Positions 12,400 to 24,506 are shown, counted from the first letter of the stretch. The stretch: 64,000 nucleotides of DNA from Hyaloscypha bicolor E (GCF_002865645.1 NW_020194575.1:182747-246746); one strand, 5' to 3'. The notes: a model not told the origin generated them from the sequence alone. Made by a program: numbers and translations.

Positions 12400-14950
12400 A
12401 TATATAACTTATATATAATACTTAAATTAATTCATATTCTCGAGAACTTACCTAATAGCCTTATATACTAGATAATAATAGGCAATTATTAGTTCTGGCT
12501 TCTTATATAAGTAGCTCTTAATATAATTTATTATTTTTATAGGCCGGGAAAAGGTTTTCTTTTTTGTCTTATTAGTATAAAAAAAATATACTAAATCTTC
12601 TTATAAATAAGAGAAAAGGGCTTTAGATCTAAAGATAATTTACTTAAAAAATATTTTAGGAATAATACTTTACTAGTAGACTAGTAGCTAGAATAATTAC
12701 TAGAGCTCTTATAACTCGAGACTAAATAGGGTTTAGGCCTTAGTATTTCTTACTAAAAATAGAGTATTATTATTAAATTAATTATGTGGATCTAATATTA
12801 GATAATATTTTCCGGACTTAAGATCTAGGAAAAGTAGTAGAGAACCTCCTATAGCCGGGTCTATTTAAAAAGTTAGTAATAGATAACGGGTTTTATATAC
12901 TCGGTAGTCTTAATTTTATTTAGCTATTTTTATAATTTTTATTATAAATATAATAGAAATATTATTACTAGAATATCTTAATATTTTTATTTATTTCCTA
13001 GTTATATTATTAATCTTTTAAATAAGTATCTAATATCTATTACCTATCTCTATTTCCGTTATATAATACAGGTATTTATATTAGCTTTATATATTAAAAA
13101 AGAGGTTCTTTTATTTCTTTTCTTATTTAATAATTTTCGAGTTATAAGGGAAAGTATTTTTAATATACTAAGAGATATTCTTTAGGATATATAGATTATA
13201 TATAATACTTATATATATAAGTCTATTAATAAATAATTACTTTATTATTACTAATTAAATATTAAATTAAACCCGGGTATTAAGATATATCCTAGTAAAA
13301 ATTATTGAATTCTGCTTATATCTTATAATCTAGTTACGAATAGCTATTATAGTAGTCTCTAATAGAGCTTATAAGAAAAGAAAGAGTAAGGAAGTAAGAT
13401 ATACTTACTATTTATAGTATTCCCTATATATTAGTATATATAGTAGCTAGTTAGCTTCTATTTCAAGCCAGTCTTTTATTCGAAATAATTCAGGTAATAT
13501 ATATGAGTTAAGTAATAAAGGGCTTTATATTCTAAGGTTTGAAATCTATTAGTAATTTATATAACTTATTAAAAAATCGGAATCTTTAGCTTTAATAGCT
13601 TTTAATATATCCTTATTACTTTTATAAGGTCTTTTAGGTTTATAGCAAAGAAGGGTTCTATATTTATAGGGCAGTTATTTATCCGGATTATATTATCTCG
13701 AAATATAATAGCTATAATATAAGTAATTAGGCAGAGAATAAAGAGCTTTTCCTTATAGAAAAAATAGATTATACTATATAATTAGTATAATTAGTAAGAA
13801 AGAAAAAACCGAACTTATAGCTTGGGTTTCTTATTAGTACTTTTATAGTACTTAAAAGTAATTTCTATTATAACCAGGTTATACTATTTAAATATAGGAT
13901 TCTATATAATCTAGAATCAGATATTCTTATAATAAAGTACCTTATAGTATTTATTAGTACTAGAAGATTCCTTAATATTATTATAGTAATTAGTATTATT
14001 AATATTATCCCAAGATTAGGCTTAATTATAGTTAGGATTTTTGGGATAATTTATTAGATCTAATTATTTATTATTCAAGTTATTGAGGTCTATAGTAGGC
14101 TTTTTTTTATTAAGGTTAGGAGCCTCGGAATACTCCTATAAGTATTTATAAAAAGTATTATACTTTATTATATCTATAAGCTCTACTAGCTATACTTCTA
14201 TAAAAATAAATAAAAAGAGGATTATTATAAGTATATGGCACTAGTTCTCTGTCGGGAATATATAAGTATTCTTAGCCCAGAGATAAATAAGCAGAAGCAA
14301 GATATTATCTAATTCTAGTATGAACTTGTTCTTAAAGATAGGGTCTAGCTCAAATTCTTCTTTTAAGGCAAGGATATACTATACTAAATATTAATATTTC
14401 CTATTTTCTTACCTATTCTAGTATATATAGTATACCGGGTAGATATTCTTCCTATAGCTCTTTTAGTTATTTTTCTTATTAAATACAAAGCTATTAATCC
14501 GATTATAGAGTATCTAAAACTATTTCTAGTACTAGTAAAGTAACTCTGTCTTTATTACCTAATAGTTCTTATAGATAAAGTAAAGAAATAATATTATAGT
14601 TCCTTTATTATATTTTTATACCGCTTTCTTCTATTTCCCTAGGCATATGTATTTGTAGTACCTATAATATATTAGTTCTAGTTAGGGCCTTTCTGGTTCT
14701 TATTAGTATATAATACATAGTACTAGAATTTCTTTATAATACTATTAATATTCTCTTTAATAGTATCTATATCTTTCTATTATAGAGGGCCTGCTATATT
14801 ATACTTCGAATAGAGGGCATTATACCCCTCTAGAGTAAGCCTTTCCTTCTGCTCTCGTATGATAGGTTTATTATACTAGTTGAGGTATCTGGTAAGAGCC
14901 GCTACGGGGTCATACGGTTACTGCTGGGCGGCGTCGACTGCCATGCCCAT
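12400..14950 (-). pseudogene. DUF3435-like tyrosine recombinase relic
   Basis: The minus strand opens with two in-frame ATGs (14948-14950, 14942-14944) and reads into a degraded protein. About 14643-14742 gives YYVLYTNKNQKGPN and, after stops, YIIGTTNTYA; about 13650-13830 gives KLFILCLITYIIAIIFRDN; about 13460-13580 gives RFQTLEYKALYYLTHIYYL. From memory these resemble, in the same order, conserved blocks of the large fungal DUF3435 family (tyrosine-recombinase fold; Starship captain proteins belong to the same broad family), some members of which end in C2H2 fingers. Readable blocks lie in different frames, so frameshifts or introns are present, and TAG/TAA stops are frequent. Catalytic Arg/His/Tyr residues could not be located. 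The first ~50 codons are GC-rich and barely mutated, the rest is heavily RIPped. An alternative is another Crypton-type recombinase. Confidence 0.55.
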
Positions 14951-15275
14951 GGCCTTGGCTTAGCTTCGGAGGGGCAGCAAGGGACATTAATAGAAGAGGA
15001 GGGCGACAGAGGACGACTGGACCCCGCGAGCTGAGATCTGCTCTGCCTACAGAGACAGCGGCGTGTTCCTGGGAAAGGAGGACAAGAGAGGTTAGGCATT
15101 GAGATCGGAGAGTAACGAATGACTATGCGAGCTGAGGCCTACTATAATGGGGATATAAAACACGGAGTAATATAGAGTATAGAATGGGCTTCCACAGCGT
15201 GGGATTACAGTATACGAGTGAGACGTGGAATTAGAGAGTGAAGGTTAATTGATTTCTAAGAAGCTAAGAAGGAGA
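14951..15275. other. GC-richer, unmutated 5' flank of the DUF3435-like relic
   Basis: Retains CpG, CpA and TpG. It could hold the promoter or 5' leader of the minus-strand gene. An open stretch at 14902-15099 (minus, 65 residues, Ser/Pro-rich) overlaps the relic start in another frame and shows no family features; I regard it as chance. Confidence 0.4.
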
Positions 15276-15362
15276 GAGGGGTAATATAAGCGGACTGCGG
15301 ACTATACGGATATCCGGAGGTTATATGACAGAACCACGTGACCAGGAAATAAAATCCCTACT
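15276..15362 (+). repeat. 87-bp direct repeat, left copy
   Basis: Starts GAGGGGTAATATAAGCGG and ends AAAATCCCTAC; the same sequence occurs at 17474-17560 with few differences. It contains CGGATATCCG and CACGTG (15335-15340). It follows an AAGAAGCTAAGAAGGAGA purine run, which resembles a polypurine tract before an LTR start, but no full LTR pair can be drawn. Confidence 0.85.
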
Positions 15363-15589
15363 ATATACTTCCCCTACCTACAAGTGCTCGTCCCCTGAGT
15401 ATACCCCTAAGACAGAGCCTCAAAACCATCTCCAAAGTACTATAATAATCGTAAATATCGTACGCTCTGTCTAGTATATACCTCCGGTTCCAAACCCCTG
15501 TATTTCCAGCCTAATTCTCGTCCAAGCAAGCACTAGTAAATACTCCATTTTTCGTATCCAAAATCGTACGAATCGCGCCCCGAGTACCC
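15363..15589. other. Unmutated spacer with TCGTACG motifs
   Basis: CpG-retaining, pyrimidine-rich on the + strand; contains TCGTACG-type words also found inside the following minisatellite. No ORF of note. Confidence 0.4.
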
Positions 15590-16195
15590 GTAAACTCTCT
15601 CTTTAATACTAAGCATACCTAAGGTATAAGGAAATACTCTCTTTAATACTAAACGTACCCAAAGTACAAGGAAATACTCTCTCTGCCATATTATATAAAT
15701 TATACCGGAGTACTAGTAGATACTCTTTAATACTAAATCGTATCCGAGGTATAAAGAAACTCTTTCTCTCTCTAATACTAAATATACCCAAAATATAAGG
15801 AAATACTTTCTTTAATACTAAATTGTACCCGAAGTACAAGGAAATACTCTCTTTCTCTCTGCTATATTATACGAATTGCCCAAAGCACAAGTAGATACTT
15901 TTTCTTGATACTAAATCGTATCTGAAGTATAAGGAAACTCTCTCTTTAATACTAAATATACTCAAAGTATAAGGAAATATACTCTTTAATACTAAACGTA
16001 CCTAAAGTATAAGGAAATATGCTCTTTAATACTAAACGTATCCAAAGTACAAGGAAATACTCTCTTTAATACTAAATCGTACTCAAAGTATAAGGAAATA
16101 CTCTCTCTTTTAATACTAAATATACCCAAAGTATAAGGAAATACTCTCTCTATTATATTATATAAATAGTACCCAAAATCATACGAAATATATAT
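15590..16195 (-). repeat. Minisatellite of about 14 units of ~40-50 bp
   Basis: Units follow the pattern ACTCTCTTTAATACTAAACG - TACCCAAAGTACAAGGAAAT, with variants in which a CTGCYATATTATA segment replaces the central part. Boundaries are repeatedly GGAAAT/ACTCTC. The open frame on the minus strand at 15609-15839 is only the translated repeat (recurring FSIKE, YLRY) and is not taken as a gene. Confidence 0.9.
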
Positions 16196-16258
16196 ACTAG
16201 TGCCTTTGCTATTACCGCTATAATACAGGTATTACTGGTCTTGGAGGAGGTAGGGGGA

Positions 16259-16622
16259 GGTTCGAAAATCGGAAGAGGGAACCGTAAATTAAAGAGGGAA
16301 GCGTAAAGCAAAGTGTGTACTAGGAACCTCTGTAACTGCTATAGTAACTACAGAAATTACTGGACTTGGAATCGAATAAGAGAGAAAGTAAAGAAGTGCC
16401 GAAACCGCCAAATTCGTATGTAAAAGCGGAGGGAATTGGATGAGAACCGAAAGCGTAAAGGGGAATCAAAGGAAAGAAAGGTTCGTAAATCGGGAAGAGA
16501 ACCGTAAAGTAAAGTGTACCAGAGCCTCTATAAGTACTATAGCAACCACAGAAACTACTGGGCTTGGAATCGAATAAGGAGAAGGGTAAAGGAATATCGA
16601 AAATCGTTAAAATCGTACGGAA
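16259..16622 (+). repeat. Diverged direct duplication of ~150 bp
   Basis: GGTTCGAAAATCGGAAGAGG at 16259 and GGTTCGTAAATCGGGAAGAG at 16480 each begin a segment that continues with ACCGTAAA, a TGTAC word, a CCTCT..CTATAG block, ACAGAAAYTACTGG and CTTGGAATCGAATAAG. The copies run about 16259-16415 and 16480-16622. The small + frame at 16514-16726 lies in this repeat and shows no protein family. Confidence 0.8.
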
Positions 16623-17108
16623 TTATCTATTTATGCCTACCAAATAGCCCCAGCTTTGCATACTATATATGCCACCGCTTAACTAACCCATACCGGTATC
16701 TCTTTCTCTTCGTCCGCCTGGAATAGAGATTCGTATTCTTGTAATTGCATAGTAAGAGAAGCAAAAAATAGAGGAAGAGATAAAGGCGAAGGGGTCTTAA
16801 TATTATATGGCTAATCGGGAGAGAGATACAAAGGAGGGAAAAGAATCATAAAAGATATAATCCCAAGGCATATATAATTGAGCTCTTGCCGGAGTAGCTC
16901 TTTGTAATAAGCAAGCAAGCTTTGGATATCGGAATTAGAAGGATCTCCATATTATACGAGCTTATCGATATACTAAAAGTAAGAGCGAGAGACTTGTAAA
17001 GCGTCTAACTTTATAAATAAAGGGGAATCGGAGAAGTTGATAGGAGAAGTAGACATTATATAATCGGTAGAATTAGCGGAAATTATAGTAAGTTATAAAG
17101 CACTCGTA
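16623..17108. other. CpG-retaining purine-rich unique sequence
   Basis: No gene or clear repeat; purine-rich on the + strand with GGAGAGA runs, not RIPped. Confidence 0.35.
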
Positions 17109-17473
17109 ATTCAGGCGTAAGAGGAGAGTCTTGAACTAAGAACAGACCTCGTTATTATACGAATTAATACAATTAGGGCTAAATCGTAAAGCTTGGTAGG
17201 AGAGAATAGAGCAAAAGACTATATAGCCGGTAAAATCGTTGGAAATTGAAGCGAATACAAAGCAGTTATAAGGCAATTGAAATTCAGTCGTAAGAGGAGA
17301 GCCTTGAACTAAGGATATCGTCGTTATACGAATTAATGTAATTGAAGCCTGAATCGTAATGCTTAAAGCTTGGCAAGAGAGTAAAGAAGTAGAGAAAAGT
17401 AGACGATATTATAGTGAGCCGTGGAATTGGTAGTAATCAAAGCGAATGCAAAGCAGTAATAATTCAGGCGTAA
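17109..17473 (+). repeat. Tandem repeat of ~175 bp, two units plus the start of a third
   Basis: ATTCAGGCGTAAGAGGAGAG and CTTGAACTAAG begin the unit near 17111; ATTCAGTCGTAAGAGGAGAG starts the next near 17284, and ATTCAGGCGTAAGAGG starts a third at about 17462. Inside each unit are TTATACGAATTAAT and AATCGTAAWGCTT blocks. The third start merges directly into the 87-bp repeat. Confidence 0.8.
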
Positions 17474-17560
17474 GAGGGGTAATATAAGCGGACTGCGGAC
17501 TGTACGGATATCCGGAGGTCACATGACAGAACCACGTGACCAGGGGATAAAATCCCTACC
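17474..17560 (+). repeat. 87-bp direct repeat, right copy
   Basis: Second copy of 15276-15362, with GGTCACATGAC and CACGTGACC (CACGTG 17533-17538) forming an internal inverted motif GGTCAC/GTGACC. Confidence 0.85.
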
Positions 17561-17889
17561 ATACTACCACTATAAGAAGTAGTGCTTCAACGAGAAAAGG
17601 ATGCCGAGAAAGGGTGGATAACCTTGGAAAAAGAAGGGGCAGACTATGAGGGCCCTCGGGCAGTTCAAGAGATAAAGATAATGGAGTTGGCGAAGCCAAC
17701 GGAGTTATCCGGGAGACGGCCATGGCGATGGGAACGAGGCCCTCCATATATGGCTACCCAGTGGGTGGATCCTCAAAAGGTGACAGGAAAATACTGTTTT
17801 GGATTATGACTTTTCTGGCGGTCGGAGGTTAAGGCAAGGAACCGCCGATAGACGGCGTATGTATACATGGTCCAGCTCGCTTAATTTTG
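17561..17889. other. GC-rich unmutated segment, no recognisable gene
   Basis: Near 50% GC by eye. Two short overlapping open stretches (plus 17582-17809, minus 17556-17747) show no domain, and neither can be supported as a gene. It may be unique host DNA or the interior of a lost element. Confidence 0.35.
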
Positions 17890-17946
17890 GTGTTCCGACC
17901 CCCTAAAAACAGCGATATAACCCCCCTAATTCGGGGGTCAGAACAC
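17890..17946. repeat. 14-bp near-perfect inverted repeat with internal C5/G5 arms
   Basis: GTGTTCCGACCCCC (17890-17903) pairs with GGGGGTCAGAACAC (17933-17946), one mismatch; a second CCCCC lies at about 17922-17926 just before the right arm. It looks like a pair of transposon ends or a very short MITE relic, and it marks the switch from unmutated to RIPped DNA. Confidence 0.75.
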
Positions 17947-19433
17947 TACTACCTTAACTATAAAAGTAATAAAAAAATTATTAAATTATTAAATTAAATT
18001 TCTAGCCTATTTATATTAGCTAAATTAAATAAAAATATAGATTTAATAAAAAATATAGATTTAATAAAAAAATATAGATTTAATAAAAAATATAGATTTA
18101 ATAAAAAATTAAATATTAACTTAATTTTTAATAATTTTATTAAATTCAATATTATTATTAATTTATTATAAAGCTTGAAATTAATTAAAACTAATAATTA
18201 AAATTTTTAAAAGCTTTAATATTAATTATAAATATTTGAATATTTTTTATTACTAGTTTTATTAATAATTTATTAAATTTCAAGATATAATTTTTATTTA
18301 TTAATATAAAAAAAAGAAAATATAAATTATTTATAAAAGTATTAGCTATAATTATTAATATAATAAAAGTAGCTAAAAAGCTTTTAACTAAAATAAAATA
18401 GAAATTTAAATACTAAATCTTTATTTTATTTATTAATATTTAAATAATTTTCTTTATTATTATTTTTATTATTTTTATAATATTTTTTCTTTTGATTTTA
18501 ATTATTATTTATAAATAGCTATTATTAAAATTTTCATTAAATTAATAAAAGTTTAAAGCCTTAAATTAATAAAGGTTTCGAGTTCTAAATTATGCTTTTT
18601 TAATTTCTTATTTCTCTAATATATATTTCTAGAAATAATATTTAAATCTTTTATATATAAAATATAATTTTTTAAATAATAATTATAATTATAGAATTTA
18701 TAACTATTTCGGGAATTATAATTATAATTGTATTAATAATTTCTAAATAAATAATTACTTAATTTTTTTTAAATAATATTATTAATTAATAAAAAGAATT
18801 TCGATATTAATTTATTATTTCTTTTTATAAATAATAATAAATAATTTAACTAAAATTAGAAAAGGAATTCGAGATTATATATTAATATATTAATAAAAAA
18901 TAATAAAAAATAATAATTTTATTATATAAAAATTCGATATTTTATAAAATAAATACTAATTTATATTATAATTAATATAAGTTATTAATTAGTAATTAAA
19001 TAAGTTTAAATATTATTTTTTAAGAATCTTTAATTATTATAATTATTGAAATAATAATATTTTATTTATTTAAATTTTAATATTAGAAATTAAAGCTTTT
19101 AAAGAAATTATAAATATTTATATAAGCCTTTACATATATATATATATTAAAAAGCTAATTATTATAAAAGTAATCTTATATTAATTTCTTTAATATAACA
19201 AAAAAAGCTTTATATATTAGTAAATATTAAAGAAAATAATAAATTTATAATTAAAACTATTATTAGTTTTATTATATTTTTATTATTTTTCTAATAATAA
19301 TAATAATAATAAAAGTAATAAATAGTTTTAATTTAAAAAAAAGTAAATAAATACTTTAATTTTTTAATTAAATATTTTTTTTATATATTTAATTTTCTTT
19401 AAAATAAAATAAAATAAAATAATAAATTCTTAT
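17947..19433 (-). mobile_element. Ty1/Copia fragment E (gag region), heavily RIPped
   Basis: Read in reverse it matches the gag part of Copia copy C: for example about 18560-18720 shares TTATTTCTCTARTATAT, TATATATAAAATATAATTTT and AATTATAATTATAG blocks with 37262-37440. Only 5'/gag to protease-proximal sequence is present; no LTR is seen. It is cut on the right by the LTR of copy A, so it is older than A. AT content is extreme. Confidence 0.65.
18032..18110 (+). repeat. 18-bp A-rich tandem repeat within fragment E
   Basis: Four units of AAAAATATAGATTTAATA (one base length variation). In copies A and B the matching place (around 22450 and 27455) has two copies of a TTAGATCTATA-type motif, so the tandem has expanded in E. 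Confidence 0.8.
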
Positions 19434-19728
19434 TATTAGTATAGCTATTTCTTCGGGAGTCACATATATAATTACGGGACTCGGGATACGGGATATAAGT
19501 AATAGGATATAAGTAACAAAATATGAGATATAAGATATAGTTATATAATTTCGTATTTTATAAGTAACTTAACTAGTAACTAGTTTCTATTAGGCTTAAT
19601 AGATTTAGGAATTATATATTAATACTATAATACTATAATTCTTACTTCTAAATAATAATTTTACTAATCTTATATAAATAATATTTCACGAATATATAAT
19701 AGTACTATATATTACTAGTAAATTAATA
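19434..19728 (+). repeat. 5' LTR of Copia copy A (295 bp)
   Basis: Starts TATTAGTATAGC and ends AAATTAATA, aligned along its length with the copy B LTRs, including the GGGATACGGGATA-type U3 repeats. Confidence 0.85.
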
Positions 19729-20267
19729 CTAATTAGTTTATATATATAAATTAGAGAATAGAATCTTTTAAGCTAAAGAAATATCCGGTAGCCTATAGTA
19801 AAATTAAACTAGTCTATATTAAAGAAGGAAATTATTTATTAACTTTATAAAAAAATATCTAGTAGCTTAAAAAAAATAGCTAGCTCTTACTAAGAACTAA
19901 TAACTATTCTATTAAAAGAAAGAATTACTTATTAACTTTATAAAAAAGTATCCGGTAGTCTAAAGAAAAAAAGACTCTAATTCTTACTAATTAATAAATA
20001 GTTAGTTATTTAATTATTTAATTATTTAATTATCTATTATTTTTTAAAACTAACTTCTTTTGGCCCCAAGATTACCTTCTTAAAAACTATTCTTTTTACT
20101 TATATAATACCCGAATCTATAGGATCCTCTTTCCGGAATATATACTCTATATATATCCTTAAAGCTCTTTAAAGCTTTAGATCCTCCCGGAATTATAATA
20201 TTTCACTTCCTAAATTTCTCGTTATAAATAAAATATTTACTTTAATATCCTTAATATTTCTAGATAT

Positions 20268-20445
20268 CTAGGTATCTGGTATCTCTACCAGGTATCTAAT
20301 ATCTAGATATCTAGAGTATCTAGTATCTGAATTAGGTATCTAGTATTTTAACCAGGTATTTGAACTAGGCATCTAATATCTTAACCAGATATCTAATATC
20401 TGAACAAGTATCTGGGCATCTGAATATCTGAATACCTTTATTACT
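20268..20445 (+). repeat. GGTATCT/CCAGATAC motif cluster in the copy A leader
   Basis: More than ten copies of TATCTGG/GTATCT-like words in both orientations within 180 bp. Related clusters occur in the Gypsy LTRs (5331-5380, 61330-61376, 44040-44112) and in the copy C leader near 38780-38820. Confidence 0.7.
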
Positions 20446-20539
20446 AAACCCTTTCTATAAACTTACTACGAATTACTTTATTTTTAAACCCCTTTTACTA
20501 TAAACTATATATATATTAAAAAGGGCTTGGCCCTAAGAA

Positions 20540-23500
20540 TTCGATATAGTAGAACTATAAAATAGATATATATAAATAAAGAAATAAAAGAGTAGTATTA
20601 ATCTAATTATTTATAGTAATAAGAAAGTTCTAAACTATTTTAATATTAGACTTTTCTAGTATAAAATAGAAAAGTCGACTAATAATAATCTTTGGGAATT
20701 ATTTAAGAATAATTTTAGTAATTTCAATTTCAAAGTACTTAATTAACTAAATTAATACAAATTATATTAATTATAAGCTATTTTATAATATAATAGTATT
20801 TATATTAAATAGAATAATAAAGGGCTTATTATTATATAGTTTTTAGCTAATACTATTTAGAGAAAAAAGTAATATATCTAAACTATAGCTAATAATATTA
20901 TTACTAGACTGGATTTTAATACGGGCCCTATTACCTTATTATATATATTTCTTAATAATAGTATTATAAAAAATTAATATACTAAACTAATTATTACTTA
21001 TATTTCTTTATTACCTATAATTACTCGAGCTAGTAATAACGGATTTCTATTATTTCTATTACTTTTAAATAGTTTTTTAAATAGCCCTTTATTATAAAGC
21101 TAATTAAAGAAATAATAAAAATATATATTGAGATATAGAAATATAATAGAACTAATAATAGTTTTAATTAAAAACTTGCTATTTTCTTTAATATTTACTA
21201 ATATATAAAGTTTTTATAAGAGATACTAATAAGAGCTTTTCCTATTATATTAAAGAAACTAGTATAAGATTACTTTTATAATGACTAGCTCTTTTAATAT
21301 ATATATAAAAAGGCCTATATAAATATTTATAACTTTTTTAAAGGCCCTAATTTCTAATATTAAAACTTAAATAAATAAAATACTATTATAATAATAATTA
21401 TAATAGTTTAATATTCTAAAAAAAAAATTAAGCTTATCTAGTTATTAATTAATAACCTATATAAATTATAATATAAACTAGTATTTATTTTATAAAATAC
21501 CGAATTCCTATATAATAAAATTATTATTTTCTATTAAGATATATTAATATACTAATATATAGTCTCGGATTCTTCTTCTAATTTCGGCTAATTTATTAAT
21601 AAGCTCTAATTATCTATTACTATTTATAAGAAAAAATAATAGATTAATATCGAGATTCTTTTTATTAATTAATAATATTACTTAAAAAAATAGCTAAATA
21701 ATTATTTATTCGGAAATTATTAATATAACTCTAGTTATAATTACAGCCTCCGAAATAGCTATTCGAATAATTATAAGCCCTATAATTATAATAACTATCT
21801 GAATAAGTTATACTTTATATATAGAAAATCCGAATACTATTTCTGGAAATATATATTAAAGAAATAAAAAACTAAAAAGACTCGATTTAAAACCCGAAAT
21901 CTTTATTAATTTAAGGCTTTAAACTTTTATTAATTTAATAAGGAGTTTAATAATAGCTATTTATAACTAATAACTAAAGTTAAAGAAGAAAAATATTATA
22001 AAAGTAATAAAAATAATAATAGAGAGAATTACTTAAATAGTACTTTTAAGACTCTTTTAATATTAATAAATAAAATAAAGAAATAGTATTTAGATTTCTA
22101 TTTTATTTTAGTTAAAAGCCTTTAGCTACTTTTACTATATTAATAACTATAACTAATACTTTTATAAATAATTTTAGTTTTCTTTCTTTTATATATTAAT
22201 TAATAAATAAAAACCATATCTTGAAATCTAATAAATTATTTATAGAGCTAGCTATAGAAAATATCTAAACCTTTATAATAAATAGTATTTCTAAATATAA
22301 TATCTATTACTTTTACGGAATTATAATTAATACTAAAGCTTCTAAATTCTTAATTACTAGTTCCGATTAATTTCAAGCTTTATAATAGACTAATAATAGT
22401 ATTAAACTTAATAAAATTACTAAAAATCAAATTAATATCTAGTTTAGTATTAGATCTATATTTTTTATTAGATCTATAATAATAAAAATACTAATTAGGT
22501 AATTATAATTCTATATTATATTTATAAAAACTTTATTTTTATTTAGTTTAGCTAATATAAATAAACTAGAAATCTATTTTAATAATTTTACTAATTATTT
22601 TATTATTTTTACTAGATATTATATATTTATAATATAATATTTTAGATATTTTTTCTTGCTTTAGAATATTATATTATAAAGCTTTATTTCCGAATTCTTT
22701 AATTATAACTCCTGCTTTTTTATAAATATTAAATTACAATATCTATATTATTATTTTAATTATTTATTAGTTAGTAAACTTCGAAATATATTATAAATAA
22801 TACTAGAAATTCGAATAATTACTAGAATAATTCAAGTTTAATCTAAGAAATAATATTAGCTTTAATTATTTTATTATTATTAATATTTTCTATATTTCTA
22901 ACAAGCCTATACTTTATATTATTAATAAAGGTACCCGATATTAAGCTAGCTAATAGCTATAGAATATTAGTATTTTATATATTTGAAATATCTTAAAGTA
23001 ATATTAAAATAATATTTATTTAGGCTCTTTTAATTATATTATAATAAATACCGGAAAGTAGTTTACTAGTAAGGAATTTGCTTAATTTATAAATATTATA
23101 AATACTAAAGTTAAAATTATTTCTATAGAAGCTTATAATTCTATTAAAATTATAGAATATTATTATAGCCTAATTTAATATATTTACTTTATTATTATAG
23201 CTAAAATTAATAAGAATACCGTATTTCAAATAGCTTTTAAGGCTATTAATAACTTTATAAAACCTAATAATATTATTTTAATTCTTTTAGTTTATAATAC
23301 TTTATTACTAATTATATTATAGTAATTAATAGTATTTAAAAAAATAATAATAGAAATATAGAAGCTTTAAGCTAGATATTAAATTACAAATACTTTAAAT
23401 ATCTGAAATAGTTCTAATATTACTAATATTTATAAAATTTCTTTGAATTCGGATATTTTTATATAATATAAAAGAAATACTAATTAATTTAATAATTAGA

Positions 23501-24325
23501 ATAGGCTATATAAACTTATAATAATAAACAGGAAGTCTTATATACTAGCTCTATTATATAATAATACTACCTTTTATTTAATTTCTATAAAGCCCTTTTA
23601 TATAGAAGATATTAAAATTATTATTAATAGTCTCAAATCTAAATCTATTCCCGAATTTTATAATAAAACTAAAAATAATATAAGTATGATTTCTCCTACT
23701 ATTTCTGTTATTTTACTAAAATATAATAAAGAATACCTTTATAAAATTTCGAATATTATAATGTTTTTATAAAATAATAATTTATATAAGAATTCCCGTT
23801 AAGTTAAAATTATTAGCCTTTTAAAAAAGAGTATATTTAAAGTTATTTCCAGATTTCAGATATTAGAAAAAGTATATATTTTTAATTCTCGATTTATTAA
23901 TAAAAATTAAGAATAAAAATATAAAAAGAGAACTTAAGAAATTAAAACTAGTTATTTAAGCTTATAATAATAATAAGAAATATATAATATTAATATAATT
24001 ACTAATTATTTAATATATTAGCTAGAGAATTACTTTTTATATTATTATTATAATTATAGGAACTATAGAACTATATTTGCGAAATATATTATAAACTTAT
24101 ATCTAATTAATAATCTTATTTAATTATAATTTCTATATTAATTCACTTTATAAATTTACTAAATAGCTAAATTTAAATAATAATTTAGTTCTAAAAGTTA
24201 TAAAACTATTATATAATATATCAGAAACTAGGAACTATTAGTTTAAAACTTACTATTTCTATTATATTAATAAGCTTTCTATAAAATAATTAATTTATAA
24301 TTCTTGCTTTTTTTATAATAAATAA
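20540..24325 (+). pseudogene. Copia copy A gag-pol relic (gag-PR-IN-RT)
   Basis: Same domain order as copy B: gag about 20540-22200, protease region about 22250-22500, integrase about 22620-23340, RT about 23950-24320. Stops occur every few codons and nearly every Asp at active sites is Asn. RNase H is missing. No single ORF remains. Confidence 0.7.
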
Positions 24326-24506
24326 CTATTATAAAATAAATTTATATAAATTAAAAACTTATATAAAATATACTAGAGTATAAAATATAATTTAATAGTA
24401 AAATGTAAATAGTATATAATAAATAAAAGCTTAATTAAATAAATATTAAAAAGGAATTATTTTCTAAAACTATAGAAAAACTAGCTTTTTTATATAATTC
24501 CCGCAA

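Noticed and set aside
14902..15099. 65-residue Ser/Pro-rich minus-strand open frame as a separate gene
   Set aside because: It overlaps the 5' end of the DUF3435-like relic in another frame and shows no family features.
15609..15839. 76-residue minus-strand open frame
   Set aside because: It is translated minisatellite; the protein repeat mirrors the DNA unit and stops vary between units.
15590..16195. CRISPR array
   Set aside because: Repeats are contiguous with no unique spacers, and the genome is fungal in character.
16514..16726. 70-residue + strand open frame
   Set aside because: It spans half of a duplicated non-coding segment; the first copy of the duplication is not open.
15276..17560. 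A classical LTR retrotransposon defined by the 87-bp repeats
   Set aside because: No primer-binding site, coding sequence or target duplication; flanks differ on both sides. Kept only as direct repeats.
17556..17809. Two overlapping small open frames on opposite strands
   Set aside because: No domain, no good start context, and they shadow each other in a GC-rich patch where stops are rare.
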